Both the position numbers and the translations under genes were made by a program. Shown piece by piece: positions 11,804 through 25,800 of a DNA stretch of 64,000 bases. Origin of the DNA: Cheilinus undulatus (taxonomy: Eukaryota; Chordata; Actinopteri; Labriformes; Labridae). The notes under the pieces are model-generated. The model saw only the letters and a program-made list of their open reading frames with translations. It was not told where the DNA came from and did no database searches. The stretch lies in the NCBI RefSeq assembly GCF_018320785.1, contig NC_054868.1, positions 44,895,874 through 44,959,873 on the forward strand, read 5' to 3'. Position 1 is the stretch's first letter, and the number at the start of each line of letters is the position of its first letter.

Positions 11804-12876
11804 AGACCCTGTAAAGTGAAAATAGATCTGTATTTAGGTTCCTTGTATGACAGGTCACTGTGTTAAGAACCCCCCGGTCAAATTTCAGTCAAATGAAACA
11901 TCTCTAAGTTTATAAAAACTAAACTTCGTGGTGTATGTATGGTGTGGGCATGTCTGTTGAATTAGCTGACGCTGAGCCCACTCAGGAGAAATAAGATCCT
12001 CTCAAATTAAAAAATGCCACAATCTGAACTGAGGAAATCACTCACGCCATTAGCCTGTCTCTTGACCTTTTGTTGACCTTAGAAGAAGAGACAAAGTCAG
12101 TTTTCTGGCTCAAATGTCTGTTATGATCAAGCGGCAACCTCCAGTCCTGAAAAATGAAGCCAATGCAGAAGTGCAAAAAATTGCAATATTGCGAGTGTCC
12201 TCTTGAGGCTGGCTGCATGAACACCGGTAGTCCTGTCTAGACACCTGTTAAACAGCCGGTTTTTACACTCGACAGGCAGAGGCTACATTTCTGTCAACCA
12301 GAATGCAAGCTAGCTAGTTGACAGGAAGTCGCCTAGTGGGCGGGCCGTTAAGTTGATCCAAAGTTGGGTTGAGACTACGATTTCAATATGGAAGCCGCCG
12401 TGGATTGGCTTCAACAACTGTTTGATTCCGCCTATTGTAGGCAGACGGCTGACGTTACACAGGGTTTGTTCAGTTTTCCCTGTAGTCTTTGGTTACGATA
12501 CACTAAATGATTCATAGGCCACTGTGGCAGATTGATTTGAGAAATTTACCTCACAATGAACAAAAAAACAGCATTTAAATGATTGCCAGCTTTTAATAAA
12601 GGCAGTGACATCAGCTAACAACGGACTATACTTGGATGAACTGCTCTGTGACTTTATACTGTAGGGTTACAGGGGCGGGGTTATTCCCTACTGTGGGGGG
12701 ACATCATGAGCCTGCATATTTGCCCCTCCCAAATAAAACCCAGCCAGGAAAGAGGTGAAAACCTTTATTACAGTCTAAATCCAGAATTCAGTCACATATA
12801 GATCTCATTCACATGTTTACAGCAACCATATCTAGTGTGTTAAAACAAAAACTTTTGATTTCACTTTACAGGGTCT
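11804..12876. mobile_element. TTAA-flanked MITE (piggyBac-type target site), copy 1
   Basis: 1073 bp bounded by inverted repeats beginning 'agaccctgtaaagtgaa' and flanked on both sides by TTAA (11800-11803 and 12877-12880). The host Tc1 sequence continues directly across ('ctgcc-TTAA-gttttgtc'), so the insertion is precise. TTAA duplication is characteristic of piggyBac-superfamily integration. No transposase frame is present. Two relatives lie in the CYP3-B and CYP3-C introns (29731-30467 and 40276-43132). Confidence 0.88.
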
Positions 12877-12994
12877 TTAAGTTTTGTCTTAAGCGAGTGA
12901 AATGCATGCTCGATCAGGTCTAGATCTGGTGATTGACTCAACAGTTGCAGAATATTCCACTTCTTTTTTCAAGTCTTCTTTTTATGGTAGACTT

Positions 12995-13645
12995 AGGGCC
13001 AATCCCATTTCTACCCCTTAGTCCTTATCTTAGCCCTTTCCCTCAGTTTTGCAAATTCACTTTAGGTGAAAGGGTATCCCAATTCTCTTTTGAATCGAGG
13101 GCCAGGACCAAGGGCTACATAGCTCTTGAAACAAAGATTTTTCAGGACCATTCTTGAAACGGAGGGGTGAGATGAATTTCCCACCATGCACTGTGTTCAC
13201 TTGCGAAATGGCACAATGGACTAGGAGGCACATAAATGCAAGTATTTTCTGCATTTATGAATAATAATAGAAAATATGACAGTTGTTTTCTCATATATTC
13301 AATCTTTAGCTACTAGGGATGAGAGTTTATTGTATTTTCGGTATGTACAAGTGTAAACGAGGGCTATTAACTGTATAAATATATGGACCAGATCCACAGA
13401 GAGATCCGCAGTATGAATGCGATGGTCCAAACTTTATTGACCATACCTAATTTGGCAAGGACATCTTGATTATATGAACTTTTGTCAGCTGATGACGCAG
13501 CAATTTATTGGCAACGCGTGATGTAACAGCCATCAAGTGGCGTCTTGTTTCTTAGGTGAATGTTTACCCCTACCCCATAACCACTCTGTTTCAAGGGGCA
13601 AGGGTAGACAAAGGGGAGGGGCTAAGGGGTACAAATGGAATTAGA
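12995..13645. mobile_element. Non-autonomous inverted-repeat MITE nested in the Tc1
   Basis: About 650 bp with inverted ends: 'ccatttctaccccttag' near 13005-13022 matches the reverse complement of 'ctaaggggtacaaatgg' near 13622-13638. It interrupts the Tc1 transposase region just upstream of the N-terminal fragment. No coding capacity is seen. I could not settle the superfamily or the exact target duplication. Confidence 0.65.
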
Positions 13646-14189
13646 TACCATCACACCTACATCCTGGAGTGTTCTTCTCTTAGGCAGATGCTGTGAAGGG
13701 GTTTTTCTTCACCATGGAAAGGATCCTGCCATCGTCCACCACTGTTATCTTCTGTGGACGTCCAGGCCTTTCTGAGTTCCTGAGGTCACCAGTGTGCTCC
13801 TTTGTTCCCCCAGAATGTACCAAACTGTTGATTTGGCCACTCCAAATATTTCTGCTATTATTTCTGATGGATTTCTTCTGGGTTTTTTTTCAGCTTAAGA
13901 TGGTCTCTTTCACTTCCATTGTTGTGAGATAACAGCAACAGATTCCAAATACAAATGTCACACCTGGAATCAACTCCAATACTTTGCTTCACTGATGATG
14001 GATGATGCCCATGAGAAGGCTTTCAAGACAAATTACCTTTGGTCCCTAAAAGAGGCAGCTACATATGAAAGAGCTGTAATTTCTAAACATTTGCTCCAAT
14101 TTGGATTTGAATACCCTCAAATTAAAAGCTGAGAGTCTACACTTTAATCCTGTATGATTATGTAACCAGCAAAATTAACACTTGTGTCC

Positions 14190-14245
14190 ATATATATATA
14201 TCTAGATATAGATATAGATATATCTATATCTAGATATATATATAT

Positions 14246-14287
<42 letters not shown>

Positions 14288-14362
14288 ATATATATATATA
14301 TCTATATATATATATAGATATATATATAGATATAGATATATATAGATATAGATATAGATGTG
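14190..14362. repeat. (TA)n / (TAGATA)n microsatellite
   Basis: About 170 bp of almost pure alternating TA interspersed with TAGATA units, able to form cruciforms. It abuts the right end of the Tc1-like element. Confidence 0.95.
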
Positions 14363-15459
14363 ACTGTATGTTTTTAATTCTCAAAAATGTAGAAATCCAG
14401 TGTTTCTTTGTTAAAGATTGATATAAAGACACTAATGTCATTTATTTTCCTGCTCTCAAGCTTGTTTAAATATTGTTACCAACAGTGACACAGGTATAGA
14501 GGAAATATGTTTCTGTGTTTTTTGGATGTTTTTGCTCAGCTCAGGTGAGCTCAGCCTTCATGCGGGAAAAGTTGTGTGTCAAACACTCTTAAGCTTTACA
14601 AGATGTGCTGGCAAGATGAGAGGAAACATTTTTTTCATTTGTACTGTTTATTGAATACAAGCATTTTGCTATAATTTGATTAATTTATTTACAATAGAAG
14701 AAATACAGATTTATTTAAATGGTTTCATGTCCTGTAATCATCTGTTACTGGTCACAATTGCTTTGTCCTTTCATATCATCATTTAATGTGGTGAATAACT
14801 GATTTGGATCATTAACTAAAAGGCCAGTCATCAGTGGATGTCTATTCAGAACAGTTTAGTATTGTCCAGTTTGACATATCTTACAAAAACCTCTGATCAT
14901 ATTGCACATAAACATTATATTCTTCATGCTCTTCAGGTGTTCCTCCATAATAAATGTGATTAACCATGTTTTTTTTTTAGATTTTAATGAAAATAAGGCA
15001 CAAAAGAACAACACTGAATGTGACATCACTTTTACACAACAGTTTTAGCAGCAGAGTTCAGTAGTAAACAGGAAAAAGAAACAACATTACTGGTCAACAT
15101 ATTAATCCTTGGAATTGGACGGTCATTGAGTAACTCAGGCTTTCTCCTTCACTCATTACTCTTTGTATGTTAACATATTTCTGCAGCTACTTTGTTCTAT
15201 GTACATTTATCTCTAGTTTTAATTGAATCATGAAAACAGGAAAATCTAAGCATATCAGTGTCTCTTTGAGAGTCTGTGATTCAGGTCTTGTCCACACGTG
15301 GGCGAGGTATTTCTGCAAGTTTTGCCCTTTCAAACACACCTAAAGGTATGGGCAGCCATTTTTGGATTTCAGTAGAAAGTTAAATAATCATGTCAGTCCC
15401 AAAAAGTTAGAATTTTCTGGCTATAATTTGGGTTTTCAGGCTTTGAGGGGTTAAGAAAA
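14363..15459. other. Non-coding spacer
   Basis: AT-rich DNA. I see no exon, RNA gene or recognisable repeat. Confidence 0.4.
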
Positions 15460-16185
15460 TTATGAAAGGTAATTCTAAAACAAAAGTCAGATTTGAGATT
15501 TAGAAAAAACACAATTATGAGACAAAAAAGGTAACTGTTTTGACTTTTTAATCACAACTTTTGATCATATAATTTTTACCTTTTTTCTTCTTATTATGAC
15601 GTAATCTCATAACTTTTCATTTTTTTTTATCTTATGATTTTGACTTTTTATGTCATAGTTATGACTTACTTTCTCATAATATAACATTTTTATCTCACAG
15701 TTTTGACTTTTTATCTCTTAATTCTCACTTTTTATCTTATAATTAAGACCTTATATTTTTGACTTTTACCTCGTAATTTTGAAATTTTATCCAATATTTA
15801 TGACCATCTCATAACTTGGACTTTTTATTTAATATTTTTTACCTGCTATATCATAATATCAAATTATTTGTGTTATAAATATGGAATACTGTGTTATAAT
15901 TTTGACTTTTTATCTCATAATTTTGACCTTTCATCTCTTAATTCTCACTTTTTAATCTCATAATTATGCCTTTTTGTCTTATATTTATTACCTACTTTTA
16001 ATAATTTCGATTCAATTTCATAATTTTGTTTTATTCATCTTATATATATGACAGACCATCTCATAATTTTGACCTTTCATCTCATAATTGCAATTTTTTT
16101 AATCCCATTATTTCGATTTTTATCTCATAATTGTGACTTACTATCTCATAATTTCAGTATAGGATTTTTTTTTTTTTAATTGCCT
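15460..16185. repeat. Degenerate 'tctcataattttgacttttta' tract
   Basis: About 700 bp built from imperfect 18-25-base units in which 'ttttgacttttta' and 'tctcataatt' alternate; the strand is strongly pyrimidine/T-biased. Too degenerate to give a single period by eye. Confidence 0.8.
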
Positions 16186-16831
16186 TTTTTTTTTTTAACT
16201 TGAGGATTCTCAAAAAGTGTTCACTTAGGTGTAGGCGGGGAGAACAGAGTTTTTGACTTGTAATATTACACTGTGTGCTGGTTTCTTCTCTGTTTGTTGT
16301 TGCTGGTTTGGGACGTTATCACTTTCATCAAACTTGTGTTGTTAACGTTGCTTACTAAATTTATGACACGCCTAGACTCTCATATAATAGCTCTCTCATT
16401 GTGCTGATAAGAGACACCTGAATGGACTATGGAGGTCACTGCTGCTTCATACAACGCTATGAAGATAAAAACCTCACCAACAGTGTCTGCAGTTTTGGAC
16501 CAGACCCAGTCCAGGCTGATGGGACAGCTTTGACAAATTGTGTGGAATGGTGTGAAATTTTCCACGTCAAGAACATCGTTGCTGTCTGTGAGTGTGCTGC
16601 CCCATCGGTGTTTTGTCGGTCGGACTACTGTTAACATGCTGTTAACAGTTTTTTGTTGTTTTCATGTGAACGAAGATGTTTTTGAGAACTAGCATGTGTG
16701 GATGTTTTGTAACAGTGAAGGACAAATCCTGTTTTCAAACAGTAGTAGCTAAAGAAGCCTTCTGATTAAGTCAGACATCAAGACAATCAATGAATCTCGA
16801 GGAATGTTTGACTCTTAATTTTTATGTTGCT
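16186..16831. other. 3' flank of CYP3-A
   Basis: No support for coding. It should hold the 3' UTR of the minus-strand P450 gene (stop codon at 16832-16834). I saw no consensus polyadenylation hexamer on the minus strand close to the stop. Confidence 0.4.
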
Positions 16832-19800
16832 TTAGTTGGGACGTGTCACCACCCTCAGTTTGATTGGATTTAATGGTCCAGTAAGGCCTGCAGGGTCCAT
16901 ATTCAAGGGAATCTAGGAAATGGAGAAATCCAACAAAAAAGAAGGCCTTTATTAAGGAATTTTTGTATTTTTTTCATTTGTTTTTGTATGTAAAAGGACA
17001 CACACAGACCAGTGGTTCTCAACTGGTTTAGCTTTAGGATCCACCACCAGCCCATAAATGAAAAAGTGTGATCTCAATTTCTTTAAAAAATTTAAACCAA
17101 TTACATTTAGCTGATGAAAAATGTTGGATTTGGCCCTAAGATGGAACAAAACACCTGATTTAACAAAGACAGGACAACACAGTCATTGTATTTTCAAAAA
17201 AGTGCCGGGAGGACATGCAAGCACATGTTCTAATTTACTCTATTTTCAGGGTTAATGTTTAAATAAGGTTTTGTTTTTCAGAGAAATTACAAAAAAATCA
17301 CAAGAAAACAATCTCTACTATCTCAAGATACTAAGGAAAATAAATCTTGACAAAACAACCAAAATTTACTTTTTGCTGCTGCAACACGGAGTAAACAAAA
17401 AGTAAACAAAATATGGATATACGCTATATGGACAAAAGTATTTGGCCACACCTGTTTAAAATGGAATTCAGATGTTTCAATCAGACCTGTTACCAAAGGG
17501 GTTTAAAATCACACACCTAGTCTCCATTTTCAAACACTTGTGATACAAAATGGATCGTTCTGAAGAGCTCAGTGGCTTCAAGCAGGGTGCTGTGATGTGT
17601 GCCACCTTTGGTTAAGACGGTTCTTGAAATATCATGCCTGGTGGATCTTCCACAGTCAGCTTTAGTGATATTATGGGAAAGTGGAAGTGTTTAGGAACAA
17701 CAGCGACTCAGCCATGAAGCAGAAGACCACGTAAAATCACAGAGCAGGGTCCAGTTTAGCTGCAAAAGGGGGGCCAACTCCATATTAAAGTACATATATT
17801 TGAATATAATATCATTAAAGTCCCTGATGGTGTAACGGTCTGGTGGCTGAATATTTTGTCCATTTAGTGTTGATCTTCTAAGGGCTTTTGTGCATCTTAG
17901 ACTTTTTGCCATATGTTTTTTTCCCAAGCAGACATTCATAATCCATCAAAAATAGCCCCTTGACCACCTATTGGGTCCTGTGTTTCCATTTGGGAACCAC
18001 AGATATAGATCATGTTAACTGAAGACTGTTCTAGTCAAAAAGAAATTACCTCTGTCTCCTCACAGACTTCGAAGCTGTAGTTCTGCAAAACTTCCACCAA
18101 GCCCAGTTTGACCATCAGCAGAGCCATTCGCATCCCAATACAGTTCCTCGGCCCGGCCCCAAATGGCAGGTAAGAGTATGGCTTGATGTTCTCCTTGTTC
18201 TCCTTACTAAATCTTTAAGAGACCAAAAAATTAAATACATCAAAAAATTTTGAAAAGTAAGGATTTATAATGTTTTATATGACTGTTGAATGATCAAAAC
18301 TTGAACAATTTGCTTTAAATATAAAAAAGAAATCATTTAGAAGGCCTCTCTTCAACATTACACATGGATTATTTAGTAGCTCACTGCTTCTTCAGTTATT
18401 CCCACAGGAAAAAAAGGCTTTACACACACAATCTTTTGGCAGATACCTTTCAGGTTGGAACTGCTCTGGTTCTGGCCAGAGTGTGGGGTCATGATGCAGA
18501 GCAAAGACTGGAATCATCACAAGCATGCCCTTTGGGATCATAATCCCATTGATCTTAACTGTTTCTTTCGCTACTCGTTCAAGACGGGCAGCTGGAGGGT
18601 AGAGCCTTTTGACAAAATAGAAATGTTTTTAATTGGCATTTGTTCTTATTGGATATTCAGAGTCAGAATCACTTACACTTCTCAGGCCAGTAATCGGTTG
18701 ACCCCTACCTACCTCATACACTCACTGACCACACAGTCCAGGTACTCCATCTGCATCAGGGCTTCATACTGGACAGGACCCTGCAGAGGGGATAACAGAT
18801 AACAGTAACACGGAGCAGAAAAATAGTGCTGGTCGGAAAAATGAAGAGAGAAAGAAATGAGGACCTTATCAGGGAAGGTGGTGTCTATCTCCTCCTGCAG
18901 ACGCTTCATGACTTCTGGATTCTGGGCCAAACAGTAGGCGAGGAAAACCAGAGTAGTGGCGCTTGTCTCATAACCAGCAAACACAAACATGGTGACCTGA
19001 GTAGTGATCTCATGATCACTCATACCTGTCAGGATGCACCAGTGGGAAAGGAGATGAACAGAGGCAAAGTTTTAGTGTGACTGCATGAACATGAGTATAG
19101 ATGTAAAGATGTGTGTATGACAGGGATGCTCAATTCTAGCAAAGATCATATCAGGATTGTTTTGATTGATACAGACAGCACAATCATTAAACATGATTAC
19201 TCTCTGATTTTACAGCATCTGCATAACATGCATTTTTAAACTTAAACACTTCTAACACTTTAATATTCATTGAAAACATGCAATAAATAAGAATAACGAC
19301 ATGAAAAAATGTAAATGTACAGATGTAATATATAAAAACTAATTTAACAGACAGACGCATGCAGCACTAATCATCTAATCTCAATTATCTTGTTTCATAA
19401 TCACGAAAGCAAAAGTCAAGTGCAATGATGTTGTGTAATTACTTTTATTCTCCTTTTCTTTCCCAAGTTTATGGTCAGTCTGGGTGTTGATCATATTCTG
19501 TAGCATGTCTGCTGGATTCTGAAAAAAGGTCACATTGTCAGCTTATGCTCGTTTTTATTCTTCAAATGCAGCTCTTCCACCATGATTGCACCGGCCTCCT
19601 GCTGCTGCTTGGTTGCGTCACGACTGCCGTGCCTGAAAGTACTGCCCCTCGTTGCTGATTGGTCCTGTTACTTTCTAACCGGGCCCAAATGGTTCAGATG
19701 GCAGATTAACAAGATGGATTCTCCAGTGAAAACATGAAAATGGGCGTTTCCATCTGCTTTGCAAGGTTAGGACCCTAGTTCACCAGGCTGAAATCATAGA

Positions 19801-22800
19801 CTGTATAAAGACTGGACAGTGTAACACCTCGCCTTAAGCCCAGTTCAGACCAAGGAGTCCTGATGGTTAGAAATGAAAAAACTGTTTGTTAAAGTAAGAT
19901 ACTTAGCTGGATAAAATCATTCAGTGGATTATTGTAATGATTACAAGGTAGGATGTGTAGTGTTATACTAGCCATCACATGAGAAATTCTGCTTTTAGCA
20001 GCTACATTTGTCTTTTTAACAGATATCGTAGTCCAAAGTTAGTCTTTGTTATTTTTGGGTTTATATGTGCTGTGAAAATGCACTGCCATGCTATAATAGT
20101 TATCAGAATGGTCTGGTCTACTACATGTTCTCTCTCCCTGGCTCTCCAGTCTCCCTCCTACTTCTACCTACAGGCTGCAGCACACCTGAGTGTGATATTC
20201 ACTTAGAGCAGAGGAGGGGAGTATTCAGAGAAGCAGGGAGAAGATCACTTAGATGGCACACTCCCGGACATGAACGCATATGAGGAGGTTTGTTTATTTT
20301 TCTCTCCTTGTTTAGTTTAATCAGTTATTATGCTTTCCAAGTAGAGAATTCTTCCTCTTCTCTGTGCGTCCCCATGAATGCTTAGATTGCTGGGATTTGT
20401 TGTTTGGTTTGGGCTGTAGTTTGCCAGTAGTCCTGTTTCTCTGCATTTCTCTTTAATCTTAAGTAGGCAGTTTGTTTTTGGTTAGACTTACCGACTTACC
20501 GAGAGCGCAGTGTGAGCTGGCGTGTTGTCTTGATGAAGAATGAAACCATTTTTCTACAAATATGGTCTCTTTCTTCTGATTTTTTTCCCTGTGTTTCTAG
20601 AACCTGTTTGTAATAGTGTTGATTCACCGATGACCCTTCTGAAACCCACCCCTCTAAAATTAAACCCTCAATGTCAAAGAAAACAATCAACATGGCCTTG
20701 AATTTGGACTTGCTTGCTCGTGCTTTCTTGCTTTCTGTTGAATTTTGTTGATTTGTGGAGACAGACAGTTGAAAATTTTAATGTATCATGTAACAAAGAA
20801 GTAAACCAACAACACTGAGACATTTATACCATTGGTTTCATATTTTAGGAAACTTAACGTACATAAAATAAAATAATAACCTACATGTTGACTCCTTTTT
20901 AGAGCTCCCCTAAGCATCTCAGTTGAGGCTTTCAGGGGAACTCGTGCCTTTTTCTGGGGAGTCCACTTCCCCTTAGGTCCCCCGTAATTCGAACCATGGC
21001 CGTAACAATGGTGATGACAAGGGGAATTACAATACATTATTCCCCTGAGTTGCAGCAATGTGAATGTGTTAGGATGTTGCAGCGTGGCCTGTCGCCAACG
21101 ATTCCAAGTTTCAGCTCTTATAGATGCAAATCTTTGGTCTGAACTGGGCTGTACTTAGTATTTAGAGCTCCTCCCACTGACTAAAATGGTATAAAAAGCC
21201 ATGACTGACAACAATGACACATACACCAGCCAAGTTGAGTGTGTGTTTCTCTTAGCAGAAGCATTGTGGCATTAATACTGAAGCCTTTCCAGTTGGTCCC
21301 CACTCTGAAGAATCTGGCTCAAAAATACTTTAATTTTTTTTTGTACTTATTTTTTATTATTTTTATTACTTATAATAAAAAATAAGTTAAAAAATGCTTA
21401 AATGCCCATGCTTGGCATCATTATTTTGGCCTCATCTTAAAACTCCCACTATAAGTACTTCTAATACTAATACTAATGAAATACAAGTATGACCAATTAA
21501 CATAATCCTGATTATAAGTATAATTATAATGATTATAGCTGTTATTATTACCATTATTAGCACACTACTACTACAACTAATACTGCTGGGTTCAGTGCAG
21601 ACCTGTTGTGAGTCCTTGTTGCGTTCTTCTCTGACCTTCTCCACAAACGTTTTAAAGAACTTTGTGGAAGACTTGCAGAACAGTGAGGCACCCATCAGCT
21701 GCAAGAGAGGAAGTACAATAGGAAAACACCCTGTGGAGAGAAAAGTGGTTCACTTCTCTAGATTTGATTAGAAATCTTTAACATTTTCTCCAAATAAGAC
21801 AAAAGGTGTCATTGAGGAGTAATAAATTACCTTGGAGCATGAAAAGAGGTATGGAAATTCTAAACAGCTCTCTGGCGTGTGTGATGATGGGACTTGTGGG
21901 TTTGTTAAGAGTGTCCAAATCCACACTGAGTATGGAGCTCGCCATCACATCCAAGCTGTAGCCTCCCAGGAAGCTGGAATACATACGTTGCAATGTAAAT
22001 TCTCTTAGCTTCATTTTTAATCATTTTAAAATATGCCAGAATTCAAGTCAGGATACAAATTTTGTAAAATTACAATCACTAGCAAATGTTTTTGTTAAAA
22101 AGATGGAGCTGTTTAGGCTTGAGATGGAAACAAAGGATGTGTCGAAACCAAAAGATGGACAAACATCCTTCAAAATAAAAGCTTGCGTTGTACACTTTGC
22201 TACAATATTTTTCCAGGCACACATCTGAAAACAGCTTTGTGATGCACCTTTGAGTCCCGATCCACCAGAGAAACAAGGAGTTGGAGGTTAATAAATGTAC
22301 TTTTTGTGTGGCCATTTAGTGTCCTATTGTCAGAAAGGACAGATCTTCACTAAAGGTTAGAAAAACAGGACACCAAGGATTTGTCACTAAAGCAGGAACC
22401 TCTGTAGTGCTATTTACTCACTCTTTAACTGTAATAACTTCTTTATTGTGTGCCTTCGTCTTCAGGATGGCTGTCAGTTTGTTTGAATGATGTTTCATGA
22501 TGCCAAAGAGCTTCAATGACGAAAAGGCAAAAAATAAGCAAGAGAACACAGGGGATGAAAATACTTTCTGACTTAATTTTGAAAAAAAAATAGGTAAACT
22601 AAAAACTCATACCTCCTTTAGTCGTCCAGAGGTAAAATTAGGGGAGAGGATGTGCCGAAGTCGTCTCCAGTCATCATCCTCAGTAATACTCACTGCATCG
22701 TAGAGATCTCCATTAAGAACCAAGTCCTAAAGAGGAACAGTCTTTAGCATTTGTTTGTGTTTGTGTGTGCATGATGGTTGAAAAATAAGTTAAACAGCTG

Positions 22801-25800
22801 ATTTTATTTCTCCTGGCTGTAGCCCTTTTAATAACAATAATGCCAAACTCTTCAGGATGTGAAAACACTCCCAGGAAAGAAAGAGAGATCGGACCACGTT
22901 TATGTAAAAATAGTTGCAACAAATTAAATGAAGGAGGCTATGACTTGGAGTACAGGGCCTCAAAACAAGTAAAGAAAAATGGGTGACTTCAGTGCACCTG
23001 GATTTATTATCCCTTCAGCCTTTTTCTGTGATTTTTTAGCCAAGAGAAGACACAAAACCAAAAGAAAAAGACCATTATGTGCTTGTGATAAAAATAACTT
23101 TTCTCTCAAAACAGTAGACATATTCTATCTCAGCCTGCAGTGACTCTAGGAGAGGTCGGGTCATTTTTCTAGACTATCTACAGTCAAATTCAGATAGTTT
23201 GCACGCTAAATGTGTAAGCTCATTATGCATGTGATAACGTCTTGTTTACTAACCTGGCATGTCAGATGGATGTGTTTCACACATCCATCTGGTAAAACAC
23301 TTATACACAGCTTTTGGTAAAGGGCAGAGTCTTTAAAAAAAAAACAAGAGGGTGATTGGAAGAATGCTCTGTTGCATCTTTAAGGGCCAATCAGAGCAAC
23401 AAAACATGTGATGTAAGCACTACCAAGCTGCGCCTGCGCCCCTACCGAAGGAGTAAACTCCATAAAGAATGGCAAAACGCTCACCATGGCGACTGTAGAC
23501 ATGTCAGTACACGACTTTTGTTGTTTTGAAAAGAAAACAACTCATTGCTGTTCTTTGTTATTCTTTTGACTGAGACATTTCATAAAGTTCTGATAAAACT
23601 GGCGCTTTAGCAGCATCCACGCTAATGTTTTCTGCCATAATTGCACAGGCCTCTTCTAGCTGCTTCCTTGTCAGGACTCCGCCGCACCCGAAAGTACTGC
23701 CCCTCGTCGCTGACTGGTCTTGTCACTTTCTAACCGGGCCCAAACGGTTCCAATGGGAGCCTTGCAAGATGGATTCGCCAGTGAGAAACACTACGGAAAC
23801 GGGCGTATGCATCTGCTTTGCAAGGTTACTTGTTTACATGATGCACTTACAAGCATGGGTTTCATGTGATTAATATGTGGCCATAATGCTTGGATATTTC
23901 AGATCATCAAACCAATTTAAATATTAGACAAAGATAACTTGAATAAATACAAAATGTAGTTTTAAAGGGATCATTTCATGTACTAAAGGGATAAGCCATC
24001 CAAACCGGTCTGGCCCTATGTGAAAAGTAATAGCCCCTCCTGTTAAATCAGGAACTGTGATTAACCACATTTTTTGGAACAGTGAGTTCAAATTCACTAG
24101 CCACACCCAGGCCTGATTACTGCCAGACCTGATGAAAAAAGAAATCACGTAATCACCTGAAGTAGGCTAAAAGATCTCCAAAAGCAGCACATCATGCCAT
24201 GGCCTAAAGAAATTCAAGCACTGATAAGAAACAAAGTCATAAACATCTATTGGCCTCGAAGAGTTACAACGCCTTTTAAGGCTTTTGGGACTCCAGCAAA
24301 CCAGAGCCATTATCCAAAAAGGGAGACAACTCGGAACAGTGGTCAACCTTACCAGGAGTAGCTAGCCTACCAAAATTACTCCAAGAGTGAATCAATGACT
24401 CATCCAGGACATTACAAAAGAACCTAGAACAACATTTAAACACCTGCTGGCCTCTCTTGACTCAGTTAAGGTCAGTGTTCATCATTCAACAAGAAAGAGA
24501 CTGAGAAAAATGGCATACATGGAAGAGGTCAGAGGTGAAAACCACCGCTGACCTAAAAGAACTAAAAGAGATCCCACATCTTCCAAAAAACATCTTGATG
24601 ATCCAGACCATGAGACTTTTAGGAAAGTATTCTGTGGACTGAGGAGACAAAAGATGAACTATTTGGAAGGTGTGTGCCCGTTACATCAGGAATTAAACTA
24701 ACACGGCATTTCATAAAAAGAAATAAACATGGTGGTGACAGTGTGATGGTCTGGGGCTGCTTTGCTGCCTCAGGACCTGGACCACTTTTTGTAATTGATG
24801 GAACCATGAATTCTGCTCTCTACCAGAAAATCCTGAAGGAGAATGTCCAACCATGAGTTTGTGACCTCAAGCTCAAGTGTACTTGGGTTATGCAGGAGGA
24901 GAATGAAACACACGGGCAAGTCCACCTCTGAATGGATTAAACAAAGAAAAGGAAGTTGGCGTAGACAAAGTCCAGACATAAATCTGATTGAGATGCTGTG
25001 GCATAACCTTAAACTTGAATGTTCATACTCAAAAACCCTCCAATGTGGCTGATTTAAAACAGTTCTACAAAGAAGAGTGGGCCAAAATTCCTCCACGGTG
25101 ATGTGACTTATCCCCAAACCCCTGTGCGCGGTTGTTGCCATCGACGGTTGCTCAGCCAGTTATTAGGTTTAGGGGACAATTACTTTTTTACACAGGGCCA
25201 GGCAGATTTGGATGGCCTTTTCTATTAATAAATGAAATCATCATTTTAAAACGTAATTTTATATATACTCTGGTTATCTTTGTCTGATATTAAAATTTGT
25301 TTGATGATCTGAAACATTTAAGTGTGACAAATATGCAAAAAATAAGAAATCAAGAAGGGGGCGGATACTTTTTTACAGTAAAGTAGTTGTTTCTTGCATT
25401 AATTTATTAAAAAAATTGTTTGGATGAGTTGAACAAAAGGCAAAAATAAAGCAACTATACAAAAAAGATATTATTGGCAGGTACATGGAGGATAAAAGGC
25501 TATGTAAGGAATGCTCTATTTATTTGATCGCACTGGGGGAATATTTGGATTGTAACACACTAGTATTACTCCTTGGTCATTGTTTCCTTTGCTTGTTTGT
25601 TGTTTCAATTATGGTTAGAAATACAGTCGTTCATTCATAAAATGTACACATTTTTTCAAACTCACATTCTAATCACTTCCATGTGAGAGCAGCATTATAT
25701 CTGGGGCATGTGGGAGTTTCTCTTGTAAAGCAGTCTCCTTTTACTGTTTTTTGTTCAGTGTTAATTTTGTGTGATCTCACCCGTCTGTTGGTGAAGTAGG

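Larger units (their letters stand above)
11419..14190 (-). mobile_element. Tc1/mariner-like element, deleted and doubly invaded
   Basis: The left end begins 'actgttaggcccagaa', and the subterminal regions at 11470-11530 and 14090-14150 are inverted relative to each other, as in a widespread fish Tc1 family. Transposase remains are on the minus strand. The C-terminus is at 11664-11800 (ends ISCKGFSKY). The N-terminal helix-turn-helix half is at about 13660-13930 (GRPQKITVVDDGRILSMVKKNPF). The central catalytic part is deleted. The element is split by a TTAA-flanked MITE (11804-12876) and a second inverted-repeat MITE (about 12995-13645). It cannot encode transposase. Confidence 0.85.

Noticed and set aside
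16422-16634. 70-residue plus-strand frame downstream of CYP3-A
   Set aside because: No homology recognised, no splice context, and the true last exon of CYP3-A was found elsewhere (16832-16912).
21340-21385. AT-rich hairpin as a regulatory RNA
   Set aside because: A stem of only A/T ('acttattttttattat' and complement) in an intron is expected by chance in such DNA.
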